This document shows positions 11,361 to 22,499 of a stretch of 64,000 nucleotides of DNA, piece by piece. The notes beneath the pieces are model-generated. The model was not told where the DNA came from and made no database searches. It saw only the letters and a program-made list of their open reading frames with translations. Made by a program: the position numbers and the translations under genes. Source of the stretch: Sarcophilus harrisii (taxonomy: Eukaryota; Chordata; Mammalia; Dasyuromorphia; Dasyuridae); contig NC_045426.1 of the NCBI RefSeq assembly GCF_902635505.1, positions 675,399,087-675,463,086 of the forward strand. Direction: 5' to 3'. Numbering within the stretch: the first letter of the stretch is position 1; each line of letters opens with the position of its first letter.

Positions 11361-12724
11361 TCATGGTGCCCTGTAGCTGCCATAAAGCACTGTGCCAATG
11401 TTAGCTACTATTCTCTATAAAATGAGGAGCTTAGAACAAATGGCATCTGAAATCTCTTCTTACTTTTAAACAATTCATGGCTCTAACTGTATCACCTCAG
11501 GTCAGTCTGTCCTTGTCTCTGGGATTCAATATCCTCATCTGTAAAATAAGGGGCTACAGTACAGCCTCTAACTCAATTCAAGTTCAGAATCTGTGATCCC
11601 AGATTAATGGACCCACTGAGCCATATTGTTCTGTGACAAGGAAACTTGAGAAACCCAAGGCCAATGTCCAGGTCACTCTTATGCCATTCCCATCCTTCAA
11701 GTTTGGGGGTCACATGAGCCTGGTTCAAGGCCCCATTGGTTCTGAGTCTCTATGATTCAGGTTGTTTTCCTAATTGTCTTCTCTACTCAGCAGTTTGAGT
11801 TAAAAGCTATAAAAGTATGAATGATGACTACAAATGAGCATAAGAGTTACAGATTTAGAGGTAGAAGGGACCCTTAGAGGCCAGTTAATCCAATCTCCTC
11901 CTTTTACAAATGAGAAATCTAAAGCCTAATAAGAGTACAAGGTGGACCTTAAACCCAAACTTCCTTGACTCCAATTGCAATATACCATGATGTCTCTCTA
12001 TAATTGTGTAGCCTTTAATGATTAGAGGGTCTGGGCTGCCAAATTTGTCCCTGTGCCCTATTTATGACAATGGAGTTCCTTATTTTTAAAAAATCCTCAA
12101 AAAGGACGTTCTTTGCTTCCAAAGCCTACTATTTGTAATAACTCATTTAGATTGAGATTTGAATAGTAAATGAAGACTCTATTTTTTCCAAAGTATCACT
12201 GCAAATCCATCCAAGAACTTCACCCTGGGCCACTAATTCTGCAAGAAAGCAACTGACACATCAGACTCTCTAATATCTTTGGCCCTTATTCTAAAGACAG
12301 CAAGGATCTGTCTCCATCAAGGCCTATTCACATGGCACAGGAGAAAGCCACAATTGGGGATCTTTCATAACCCCTGGGCTATCTATCATTAGTCATAGAT
12401 GAGAGAATTTTCTAGCCCATAGCCTCACTGGTGGAGTCAAGTCAGAATGGGTTATTGTATATCTATGTGACCTCAGACAAGTGATTTGATGTTGAACTTG
12501 GCTCATAACCATGATCTGCCAATTCATCAGCCCTGGAAAGATGGAAATACACATTACCACCAGGACAGACTAAAGTCTCAGGGATAAGAATTGTGTTGGA
12601 TAGTCACTGGTGACAGTCATTTCATTAATAACTCTGGTAGGCTACTTCCTGATGCATTGCTTCTGACATAAAATGTCCACTCTGCCCTTGACTTTCCTGC
12701 TTTCGTTTCATCCCTTTGGATTTT
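11361..12724. other. Intergenic with weak old SINE traces
   Basis: Traces of MIR (11490-11560, 11840-11990) but no gene and no young repeat. Confidence 0.45.
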
Positions 12725-13345
12725 GACATTTTAGAAAATACAACTCCTTTTTTAATGCATGCAAAGATAGTTTCCAACATTCATCTTTGCAAAACCTTGT
12801 GTTCCAATTTTTTCTCCTTCTCTCCCCCTCCAAGACAGCAAGCAATTTGATATAGGTTAAACTTGCAATTATTCTACACATATTTCCATATTCATCATGC
12901 TGTGTAAGAAAAATCAGATCAAAAGAGGAAAAAACAGGAGAAAGAAAAAAACAAGCAAACAAAAGGTGAAAATACTATATTGTGATCCACATTCAAACTC
13001 CATAATCCTCTCTCTGGATGTGAATGACATTTTCTACCATAAGTCTATGGGAATTGCCTTGAATCACCTTGTTGAAAGTCCATCACAGTTGATCATCACA
13101 TAATCTTGCTGATGCTGTACACTGTTCTCTTGGTTCTGCTCACTTCATTCAGCATCAGTTCATGTAAGTCTCTCCAGGCCTCTCTGAAGTCATCCTGCTC
13201 ATCATTTCTTACAGAAAAATAATATTCCATAACATTCATATACCATAACTTATTCAGCCATTCATCAACTGATGGGCATCCATTCAGTTTCCAGTTCCTT
13301 GCCACTATGAAAAGGGATGCTACAAACATTTTTGCACATGAAAAA
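12725..13345 (-). repeat. L1 3' end, antisense, about 620 bp
   Basis: Continuous from 'tttgcaaaaccttgtgttcc' (near the L1 3' terminus) through 'tctcttggttctgctcactt' to 'atcaactgatgggcatccat'. This copy shows that the 'accttgtgttcc' element seen elsewhere in the window belongs to L1. Confidence 0.8.
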
Positions 13346-14149
13346 CACAGCTCCTTAATCTAACCTAGCATCCAGTTCACCCTTAGGTGGATTTTGAGTT
13401 GAATTGCAACTCTTTTCTCAAGGAAAACCCTAGTTGTACTCATCATTAAGCAAGTGCTTCCTTCTCTCTCTCCTCTCCCTAACTGTCCTCTTCCCAGCTA
13501 CCTGCTGTGATATACAAAAAAAGACCTGACTTCTAATTCAGTGTTTGCCACAAACTTCCTGTAAGGCTTTAAACAAGTTACTTAACCCCTCTCTGTCTCA
13601 GAGATAGTCCTCATCAGCACTCATTCAGTACTCCTTCCACTATCTCCCAGAGCTACTACTGTGATACAAATGAAAAGATAATGAAAAAATGTTGAGGAAA
13701 TTTTTTTAATTTCTCACAGGAGCCAAGACTCTCTGTTATATCTCTTGATTCCGTCTCATTAATCCTCCCCCAGAGTCAACCAAATCCCTTATTAGCAGAA
13801 GGCCACAGGCAGAGATATGTAGCTCTGGGAATCATCTGCATAAAGATGATTGTTGAATCTATGGGAGTCAGTCAACTAGCATTTATTAAGTACCTACTGT
13901 GTATCAGACACTATTCTAGGCACTCTGATTTCAAAGACAATAACAAAACAGTCATTCTGCTTCAGATTACAGATGTGAAACAACCTGGAGACAGGAGAAG
14001 CAGAGCAAGCTATGAGAAAAGAAAAGGAGGCACGGAATGGAGAGAAAGGAACAAAAAATGAGTAAGAGACATACAGTGAAAGAAAAGAGATGTGGGGGCA
14101 GGAGGTAAAGAAATTGTATACTCTCATTCTGAATAAAGCCCAGAAAGTA

Positions 14150-14750
14150 ATGGTGAGAGATTTAGCTACAGAATAATGAATGTCCTGCTGGGATAATTAA
14201 TTTGCCTTAGAGGGGCTTGTTATTTCTCCACGATATTATATTTATGCAAATTTAGCGGGAGAAGTAGAACACTGGCCCGATCGAGGGCTGTGATTCATCT
14301 CCCATTACTCATCGCTCAGAGCGTGGCCGAAGAAAGATCTCATAGCAAGAGGATTTCCTTTCTTCAACAAAGGAAGGAAACTTCTAAAAGATGAATGGGG
14401 GAGATGGAGCTGTCTGACGAGAATGGTTTCTTCCCAATAAGCCCCTAATTCCCACACACTAGCAAAGGTTTGGGTCCCTCCCCAGTCCCACAGCTTTGGG
14501 GATGAGCGCTGGTGCTACCTAAGCCCTGTGTCAGCACCATGGACAGAAACGGTAATGGCATAATGGATAGCAAGGATTACATACTTGGGCTACTTTAGTG
14601 GGTACCATTACTAGGAAATGTAGCAGAGCTTATCACAGCTGGACTGCCTTGTATCGCCATTATTGGCCTGCAGAGACAGCATGTTGCTGTGAGATTTAAG
14701 GAGGAGGAAAAGTAATACCTGCTGTTGGTAGTTATTAGACAGGCCAATAT
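14150..14750. promoter_or_regulatory. Candidate conserved noncoding element
   Basis: Repeat-free, high-complexity stretch flanked by repeats. It contains an octamer ATGCAAAT (about 14244), TAATTAAT, and CpGs retained in AT-rich context ('cccgatcgagggctgtgatt', 'actcatcgctcagagcgtgg'). No open frame. Regulatory status is inferred from texture only. Confidence 0.35.
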
Positions 14751-15300
14751 GGAAGAACTTTTGGCAGATTCAATTGTTTGTGGAGAAATTCAGACCCAGG
14801 AAAGACTCCTGGGACGTGGCTTCATTGTTTGAAATACTCAGGAGACTTCCCAGATGTTGAGCACGCTTCTGAGTCTCTCCCATTCTGCTGTTTGAATATC
14901 CAGGTAGCAAAGGGAGCTCTGTATTTCGTGTCTGTGTTTTCCCTGCCCCAGATGTCTGTGGGCTGTGGCCATTTGTTATTTCCTGGGTGGCTGGAGATCA
15001 GCCTTCGTGTACATAAGTCTATGATGATGACATTTCTAAGACAGCAACTGTTTGAGATTCTGTTCCATCAACCTTAGGGCATGTTTGAGAGTCCCAGATG
15101 TAACACTATGGGCCACATGCTTACATAGCAACAGCAGAGTTCTGGCTTGGGGAGGAAGATCTAACACAGACCCTGGGAACACCCAGTTGTCATTCCTGGC
15201 TCAGACAACTCCAGTTACTGGGATGAGCCAGATGGGACAGACTTTCTCCTTGGAGCCACCCAGTATTGAAGAAACAGGGCTGGTTCTAGACTCAGACGAG
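14751..15300. other. Intergenic, unique-looking
   Basis: Two overlapping ORFs of 84-99 codons exist here (14778-15077, 15052-15306), but show no domain and no splice-supported context. Confidence 0.4.
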
Positions 15301-15601
15301 ACCTAGATTCAGATCTAGAGTCTGACAATAGGTGTGTCACCTAGGACAAGGTTCTCTGAACCTCAATTTCCTCATGTGTAAGGTGAGAATAATAATAGTC
15401 ATAGCACTTATCTCAAAGGAGATAAGCATAACACATGGTATCCCCAAAGCCTTAATGCATTTTAGAAGCTTTAGGAGAATTTAAAATGCACTGATTTAGG
15501 GGACATCCTATATTCATGTTAGTTGTTATCAGTTTTATTAGAAGGAACCCAACTCTGGCTATCACCGTCTTTTAGAAACAGCATGGCATCAACTGTACTG
15601 C

Positions 15602-15850
15602 AGCCAATTGGCACAGTGGACAGTGTCAAGTGGGTAATCAGGAAGACTCATCTTCCTTAGTTCAAATCCATCCTTAGACACTTCCTAGCTGTGTGACCCT
15701 GGGCAAGTCACTTAACCCACATTCCCTCAATTTCCTCATCTGTAAAATGAGCAAGAGAAGGAAATAGCAAACCACTTCACTATCTCTACCAAGAAAACCC
15801 CAAATGCAGTCACATCCGAGTCAGACATGGCTGAAAATGCCTAAGAAATG
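15602..15850 (+). repeat. MAR1-like SINE, near full length
   Basis: 'aattggcacagtggacagtg', 'gtgtgaccctgggcaagtca', 'gagaaggaaatagcaaacca' and 'aagaaaaccccaaatgcagt', ending 'gagtcagacatggctgaaa'. Confidence 0.85.
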
Positions 15851-15984
15851 ATGGCATCCTGTCTTGGAAGCAAAAAGAGTTAGATGCATTTGCCAGGAAG
15901 ATTTGGTACATCCTAGCTGTATGACCGTATGCTTCTCTCAGGGCCCCAGGCAGGTCTCTAACAAACACATAAGTTACTAAGGAG

Positions 15985-16097
15985 CTACCAATTTGCTCTG
16001 TAGAGCACTGACTCTGGACTCAGACACAATACTTCCTAGCTTTGCGACCCTGGGCAAGTCACCTAACCCCAATTGCCTCAAAAAAAAGAAAAGAAAT
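15985..16097 (+). repeat. WSINE1-type SINE
   Basis: 'cacaatacttcctagctttg' and 'cctaaccccaattgcctcaa' followed by an A-rich tail. The front half is shortened. Confidence 0.75.
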
Positions 16098-16127
16098 CAC
16101 TAGTCCCAAACAAAAGAAAACAAAGTT

Positions 16128-16445
16128 ACTTCCTAGCACTTATATTCCCACTCCTTAAAACACTTTCTTATCCATTATTCCATTTTGAGCCACAGAAAAA
16201 CTCCATGAGGTACATTATAATGTTTTGCTCCCCTCATCCCATCCATTTTACAGCTAAGAAAACTAAGGCTCAGACATGGAAATTTGGTGAAATGAATGGA
16301 AAAATAGGATCAAGATTTTACAGATGGCTAGAATCTCAGATGTCATTCTGTCCAACCTCTTTCATTTTATAACTAGAAAAACGGAAACCTAGAAATCTTA
16401 AATGATTTTCCAAAGATCACCCAGGAAGTGGCAAAAGCAGAATCC
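16128..16445 (+). repeat. Two MIR/MIR3-type SINEs
   Basis: 'ccattttacagctaagaaaa' (first) and 'ttcattttataactagaaaa' (second) each carry the MIR 3' box, about 120 bp apart. Confidence 0.55.
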
Positions 16446-16629
16446 TGAGGTCAGAACTTATGATTCCACATGCACTATTTTTTCCCCTGTGCAGCTGGTA
16501 CAAGAACCCAGATCTCCTGGCTCTTCCAGTCAGGTAAGCCCCCACGTCCAGAGCCTCCAGACAATGTTACTCTTCTTGTCGGCCCCTCCGTTGTCTGCCT
16601 TCCTTCCCTGCACCCTCGCTGCCTGAGGA

Positions 16630-16800
16630 AGCAGTGACTAACTATGAGTGACACCCGCATATGTCACAAGCCTCATCCTGACTCACTGTAAATGTAATTA
16701 AACTTCTAAATCCTCCGCCGGGCTTTATTATAACTTCTTCGGTCTTAATGGAGACTAACAGGCTGTCATAAAACTCAGGACGTGTTCAAACCTAAATAGA
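16630..16800. promoter_or_regulatory. Candidate conserved noncoding element
   Basis: Repeat-free, with homeobox-type TAATTA, two TGACTCAC/TGAGTGACA AP-1-like words and retained CpGs ('atcctccgccgggctttatt', 'cttcttcggtcttaatggag'). No frame. Inferred. Confidence 0.3.
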
Positions 16801-17139
16801 GAAAGACAGTCTGCCCCCGCCCCAGCACTCCTCCCTTCCCATAAAAGAAGGAATTTGATGGCAAGAAAAAATTTGAGCCTTCTATCTGCACACACGCACA
16901 CACTTGGGCTCCAGCCCATCAGGATGGGTCTCTGAGCCTTAACGTGAGCTGCCATCACTGTAGGCGAGGAACTGGGACTAGTGCCAGCTGTCTCTGTGAT
17001 CCACTCTCTGGGGGCCCGGGTTCCAAGGAGCTCTAATGAAACCGGACACCCCTCCTTCAGGGCTGGTCAGACCTAGCCCCAGCCAAGGGTAGCTGGTGGG
17101 CCTTTGTGACAGAAAAGAGATTTCTGTGGTTTGACTGAA

Positions 17140-17560
17140 TGGAGGCTAAGACAAAATGACAGAGAACCACAGAAGTGGAGTTGAAAAACTTTTAAGACCA
17201 CCTTGTCCAATCCACTCACTTATCACTCAATGTCTTTTCTTTTGCTTTTTAAAAAATGTAATGTAATTTAATTTTTTAGATGAAGATCTGCTTTCTCTCC
17301 TCCCCACTTCCCTTCCTAAAAAAAGAAAGAAAAGAAACATGTTTATAAAGATGTATAATCAAGCAAAAAAATCATTTACAGATGGAGAAACTGAGGCCTA
17401 AGGAGGGTAAATATCTTAGCTAAAGTCATAAAGGTAGTAAGAATCAAAGAGAGGACTTAAGCTACGTCCTTTGGATCCAGAATCAAGGCTCGAGACATTG
17501 CCTCCTATGCCCTAACCTAGAACCCCACATACAGTAGGCACTTAATAAATGGTTGTTAAA
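17140..17560 (+). repeat. MIR-type SINE split by an AT/GA insert, then a LINE-2 tail
   Basis: 'cttgtccaatccactcactt' before and 'tcatttacagatggagaaac' after 17228-17375 belong to one MIR. 'agtaggcacttaataaatgg' at 17533 is a LINE-2 end. Confidence 0.45.
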
Positions 17561-18417
17561 TCAAAGTGATATGTCAGGACTTTGATGGGGAAGGGAAAAA
17601 CTGACTGTTCCCCAAACCCAAACCTTCTCCCCAGACCTGGAAGTCTAACTTCCCATCCGGGAGAGTAAATTTAGGAAAATCATTCCCCCTATTGGCAAGT
17701 GACATAAACAGGCATTTTGTTTACATACTCTGGGCATATTTTAGGTAAACCTCTGAACCATTTGGTGATGGGGAAGTAAGAAGTTTGGAGGAGTTTGGTG
17801 GAAAGGGAGGAGTCTGACTTGAAGATGAGGATGCAGGTTCTAATCCTGCTAACATTGACTCTCCACATCACCTTTAGCTAAGCTACTTTTATAATCTGGA
17901 CCATAGTTTCCTCACCTGGATATGGGTCTGGATCTGGATCTGGATCACTCTACTGGGATCATGAGCTTCTAGCTCAAGAAATGGACTTTGAGGGTCATCT
18001 AGTCCAACTCCTTACACATGAGGAAACTGAAACACAACATCATTTTGGAGGTGCCACAGATGGTACTTACCAGTGATACTGCTGCTGCTGCTGATGGTAA
18101 TGATGGTGAGGAGGAGGAGGAAAAGGAAGATGGTCATGGTGGTGACAGATAATATTTAGAAAGCACTTTGAGGTTTGTGAAGAACTAAATCCTCAAAATC
18201 CAGAGCCAGTGGCCTTTCTACTGACCATCACGGTGGCCATTGCTGGCTCCCTATCAATTAAGCAATTGATAAGCCTCATGCACCAGGTACAATGCTGAGC
18301 TCACAATCCAATAGAGAAAGCAAAGTTCAAATAACTGAATACACAAGACATATACAAAGTAAATTTGAAATCATCTCAGAGGGAAAGCAATTAGATTAAG
18401 GAAGGCTGGAAAAGTTT

Positions 18418-18576
18418 CTTTTTCTTTTTTTTTTTTTTTTGCTGAGGCAACTGGGGTTAAGTGACTTGCCCAGGGTCACACAACTAGGAAGTGTTAAGTG
18501 TCTGAGGCCAAATTTGAACTCAGTACCTCCTGACTTCAGGCTGGTCCTCTATCCACTGCACCAACTAGCTGCCCCT
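18418..18576 (-). repeat. WSINE1-type SINE, full length
   Basis: Poly(T) followed by 'gctgaggcaactggggttaa', 'tctgaggccaaatttgaact' and 'ccactgcaccaactagctgc'. The longest, best-preserved reverse copy in the window. Confidence 0.9.
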
Positions 18577-18790
18577 CTTTATTATTTTTTTTAATTAAAG
18601 CTTTTTATTTTCAAAATATGCACATGTTTAATTTTAAACATTCACCCTTACAAAACCTTGTGTTCTGATTTTTTTCCTCTCTTTCCCCCATCCCCTCTCC
18701 TAGACAGCAAGGGGTCCAATATATGTTAAAGATGTGCAATTTTTCTATATGTATTTCCACAAATATCATCATGAGCAAGAGTGAACCAAT
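18577..18790 (-). repeat. Truncated L1 3' end, antisense
   Basis: 'taattaaagctttttatttt', 'ttacaaaaccttgtgttctg' and 'cagcaaggggtccaatatat' match the L1 3' terminus at 12.7 and 21.7 kb. It directly abuts the SINE. Confidence 0.75.
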
Positions 18791-19129
18791 AATCTCTACT
18801 CTCAGGGAGCTTTCATTCTATCAGAGGAGACAACAAATACATACATATATGAGCACATACAGTCTTAGTCAATACTTTGGTAAGTCTTTCTTGATCAGAA
18901 TTTTGGGGATAATCATCCAAAGGAGATCAGTGTAAAACGGTTTGGGAGGAAGGACACTAGCATGGAGGGAATCCAGAAGGGCTTCGTGTAAGAGCTGGAC
19001 CCTGGCACCATGCGTACATCTATACTCTCCCTTATGTACAAAGGGTATAGAAAACAAAGACTAGGTAACTGTGGCTAGAGAGAGGCACCCCCAGTGGGGA
19101 ATCCGGAAAGGTGATGCTGATGGCACTCA

Positions 19130-19340
19130 AGGCCAGTCTTGAAGGAAATAGTCATTCCAGGATGTAGACGGGGAGGGCACTGCAAGTGCAAAGGCACGGA
19201 GAAAGGCTCTAAATGGCATTGTAGAGGAAGGATAAAAAGGCCACTTTGGCTGGACTGTAAGAGTTGGATTGTTCTGTGCCCTTGTCCTCCCCACCCCTTT
19301 CTAATTTCTCCTCATCCTATTTTGGGGCACAGAAGGGCAT
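19130..19340 (+). repeat. Unassigned medium-copy repeat
   Basis: 'tgcaagtgcaaaggcacgga' and 'aggccactttggctggactg' are phrases of the same old repeat class seen near 62.9 kb. Confidence 0.35.
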
Positions 19341-19590
19341 AGAATCACAGGCTTCGAGCTAGAAAAGATCTTGAAGCCCATTAAGTCCCCTTCATTTTAC
19401 ATTTTACAGATGAGGAAACTGAGGCACAGAGAGAGTTCAGTGATTGAGAGCTTCTTTCTCTGTTAGCAGGTCTGGTTGGCTTGGACTCCACGCTGACCAG
19501 GTCTGCCTCTTCACCTCCCTTTCTTATTTGTCTCCCCAGTGCTTAGCACGGTGCCCGGTACACAGTGGGTGCCCAATAAATGTTGATGGA
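19339..19590 (+). repeat. MIR-type SINE followed by a LINE-2 tail
   Basis: 'acagatgaggaaactgaggc' (MIR), then 'gtgcttagcacggtgcccgg' and 'gtgcccaataaatgttgatg' (LINE-2 3' end). Confidence 0.65.
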
Positions 19591-19959
19591 ACCCCAGAGC
19601 CACCTAGCTAGCGTCCGGGGTGGGATGGGGACCAAAGCCTGCCCCAGCCTCCCTTCAGTACAGGACCCTCCGCAGCGCCCCAGCCAGCCAGCTCCCTCCG
19701 AGCGCAGCGCACGGCAGGGTCCCATCCCTGGCCCTCTGGCCCCTTCTCCGACTCCCCCATCCCGCGGCCGGAGCCTCCGGGAGCGCCCTCCGTTATCTCA
19801 TTCCCTAGCAGCCCCACGGATGGAGTGGCTGAGCTGCCTCTGCTCCCATAAAAGGACGGTCCCCCGTAAAACTACCCAGCGGCTCCGCAAGCTTTATCAC
19901 CAGCCCCGCCCTCCCGGCAGGCCCGAGCTTCGCTGCGCCGCCCCCCCGCCCCCACCCCC

Positions 19960-20050
19960 GCAGCCCTTACAGCAAATTTACCGTCGTTCCAACTTAATCT
20001 AGGGTTTTATTCCCCGTAGCCATTCTAATTTCGCTATGATAACCGCACTC
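19960..20050. promoter_or_regulatory. AT-rich, high-complexity core in the CpG island
   Basis: Contains 'ttccaacttaatctagggtt', 'tattccccgtagccattcta' and 'atttcgctatgataaccgca'. It is non-repetitive and base-composition-atypical between two GC-rich blocks. Constraint is suspected but not shown. Confidence 0.3.
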
Positions 20051-20100
20051 GCAGCCCAGGGAGGGAGCGAAGGGATGAGCCTCTCCGGGCCCGGCCCCGG

Positions 20101-20674
20101 CCACAAAGGGAGGGCCCCGAGGAGGTCTCCTCCCGCGGCGCTGAGTTCTAGGGCTCCTCCCGCGGCGAGACCCACCGCTCCGGGCCCGCCCTCTAGCGCC
20201 CCCGCCTGGAGGGGCGGAGAGGGTCCGGATCTGGTCCCGGCCCGGGCCACAAAGGGAGGGCCCCGAGGAGGTCTCCTCCCGCGGCGCTGAGTTCTAGGGC
20301 TCCTCCCGCGGCGAGACCCACCGCTCCGGGCCCGCCCTCTAGCGCCCCCGCCTGGAGGGGCGGAGAGGGTCCGGATCTGGTCCCGGCCCGGGCCACAAAG
20401 GGAGGGCCCCGAGGAGGTCTCCTCCCGCGGCGCTGAGTTCTAGGGCTCCTCCCGCGGCGAGACCCACCGCTCCGGGCCCGCCCTCTAGCGCCCCCGCCTG
20501 GAGGGGCGGAGAGGGTCCGGATCTGGTCCCGGCCCGGGCCAAAGGGAGGGCCCCGAGGAGGTCTCCTCCCGCGGCGCTGAGTTCTAGGGCTCCTCCCGCG
20601 GCGAGACCCACCGCTCCGGGCCCGCCCTCTAGCGCCCCCGCCTGGAGGGGCGGAGAGGGTCCGGATCTGGTCCC
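20101..20674. repeat. 146-bp GC-rich tandem array, four copies
   Basis: Copies start at 20101, 20247, 20393 and 20539 (period 146). The junction between copies 3 and 4 lacks two bases of 'ccacaaag'. The copies look essentially identical. Each has 'gtctcctcccgcggcgctga' and 'cgcccccgcctggaggggcg'. The left edge is 'ggccccggccacaaag' instead of 'ggcccgggccacaaag'; the right edge ends at 'ctggtccc'. Confidence 0.95.
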
Positions 20675-20784
20675 ACCGTTGCCCACAATGAAAAGGTCCC
20701 AGAGGCCTTTGGGCAGCACTGGGCGCTGATGCTACGGGACCTTCGGGAGAGCGCGGGGAGGGGGGGAGAAAAGAGGGCCAGGCC

Positions 20785-20972
20785 CGGAGCGAGTGTAAGT
20801 CTGGCCTCGGACACCTCCCCGCTGCGGGACGCTGGGCAAGTCGCTGCACGCCGCCTGCCTCAGTTTCCTCATCCGTCAAATGGGCTGGAGAAGGACGTGG
20901 CAAATCCCCCAGCGTCTCTGCCAAAAACAAAAACAAATAGTCCTGGGGAGGCGGAAACGGCTAAAAACTGAA
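20785..20972 (+). repeat. MAR1-like SINE with many retained CpGs
   Basis: 'gtctggcctcggacacctcc', 'cgctgggcaagtcgctgcac', 'cctcagtttcctcatccgtc' and 'ggagaaggacgtggcaaatc' follow MAR1 order, but positions that are TG/CA in other copies are CG here. Confidence 0.75.
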
Positions 20973-21590
20973 GGACAAAAAGCCGAGGGGAAGTCGGGGG
21001 CCTTTGGGGCAGCTCGGGCTAACCCCTACCAAACAAAGGGGCCCAAGCCCTGGAACGTCTCCGCCCTCCAAGCGCCCCCCGGGCCGTCCCCCGTCTTGGG
21101 GAAGCCCTCCCAAAGCCCCGGCGGTCGGGCTTTTTGTTTGCTATTGTCCCTGATGAGGGGAGGGCGAGGACCTCCAGCTCCGGCTCCATCCCACACTCCA
21201 GCGAAGAGTCCACACTGACCCCTGCCGGCCCCGGCCGCTCATGACACGCTGCCGAAAAGGGGCGAGGCTTAGGACCCCACGCGCCCCGCCCCCTCTCCGG
21301 CCCCACGCTCCTCCCACTGACTCTCCAGGCTTCCCCCAGCGTCCTGCTCCCTCCGAGAGCCCGTGCTGGCAAATCCCCTCCCCCTCAACGGAGGGAGCTG
21401 GGGAAGGGGTCGTGAGGCTCTTTGGGGTTAGACCCAGGCCGGAGCCAGCAGCGAACCAGAGGAAGAAGCACGTCCAGGGAAGGGGGAAGTAGAGGCAGAT
21501 GGGGAGGCTGAGAGGGAAACGGGGCACTCTCAAGCATTAATCACCCTTTCCTCTCCCCCCGCCCTCACTTGCCCCACCGCCACTTGGTCT

Positions 21591-22250
21591 GGGGTCATCC
21601 TGCTTCGGACACCTACCGAGCAGGTCATTTAACCCTTCTCTGCCTCGGTTTCCCCGTCAGAAAAATGGGGATAATAATAACACTTCCCTCCGAGGGTTGT
21701 TAGGAAGATGAATGAGATAGTGTTTGTTTTTTTATCAAAGCTTTTTATTTCCAAAACATACGCATGGATAATTTTTCAACATCGACCCTTGCAAAACCTT
21801 GTGTTCCAAATTTCCCCTCCTCCCCACCCCCTCCCCTAGATGACAAGTAATCCGATATGTGTTAAACACGTGCAATTCTTCCATACATGTTCCCACATTC
21901 AGCACGTTGGGCAAGAAAAATCGGATCAAAAAGGAAAGAAAATGCAAAAGAAAACAAAGAGAGCGAAAATGCTATGTTGTGACCCTCAGTTCCCACAGTC
22001 CTCCCTCTGGGTGCAGATGGCTCTCTCCGTCCCAAGATCATTGGAACTGGCATCAGTCATAAATGAGATAGCATTTGTAAAAGTGCTTTGCTTACTTGCT
22101 ATGTGCCAGTCACTGTCCTAGTCCTTCATAACTATTATTTTATTTGAGATTCCCAAGAACTCTGAGTGATAAATGCTATTATTATCCCCATTTTACAGAT
22201 GAGGAAACTGAGACAAGCAGAGGTTAAGTGACTTAAATATTATTATTTGT
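21591..22250 (+). repeat. MIR-type SINE pair, first split by L1
   Basis: 'ttctctgcctcggtttcccc' to 'gaagatgaatgagatag' (ends 21725) resumes after the L1 at 22077 ('tgtaaaagtgctttgct'). A second MIR3-type element follows (22095-22250). Confidence 0.7.
21726..22061 (-). repeat. Truncated L1 with target-site duplication
   Basis: The L1 3' end in reverse, with poly(T) at 21727-21733. Flanks AATGAGATAGTGTTT (21711-21725) and AATGAGATAGCATTT (22062-22076) match at 13 of 15 bases. A complete retrotransposition footprint. Confidence 0.88.
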
Positions 22251-22499
22251 ATTAACTATTACAGTTCATTCTATTAATATTGTTATAATTACTACGCATG
22301 CTATTATTATGGTTATTAATATCCCCATATGAAGGGTAAATTAGTGATCAGGAAAGCCTGGAGCATCATCAGACTGAATCTGTCAGTCCTGCTCATCTCC
22401 AGCAATAGGCTTAATTAACCAAAAGCCAGAGGCTAAATTGAAATAATCATTGCTATGAATTTCTAGTATACTTTAAAGTTAAGCAGGAACTGGTTTTTT

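Larger units (their letters stand above)
19600..21560. promoter_or_regulatory. Intergenic CpG island, about 2 kb
   Basis: Abrupt change to very GC-rich, CpG-dense sequence, far from NOC4L (8 kb beyond its 3' end) and without a recognisable coding exon. It contains GC boxes, the 146-bp array, an AT-rich insert at 19,960-20,050 and a CpG-rich SINE. It may be an orphan promoter, an alternative start of an unseen transcript, or an enhancer-type island. Confidence 0.6.

Noticed and set aside
19580-20002. 140-codon plus-strand ORF in the CpG island
   Set aside because: Pro/Ser/Arg-rich composition expected from GC-rich noncoding DNA. No domain, and it begins in a LINE-2 tail.
20101-20674. CRISPR-like array
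   Set aside because: Units are contiguous 146-bp tandem copies without unique spacers, in a vertebrate genome.
20193-20936. 247-codon minus-strand ORF, Arg/Gly/Pro-rich with internal repeats
   Set aside because: It is read-through of the 146-bp array, which is stop-free in this orientation. The frame changes between copies (146 is not a multiple of 3), and its N-terminal part is antisense of a SINE.
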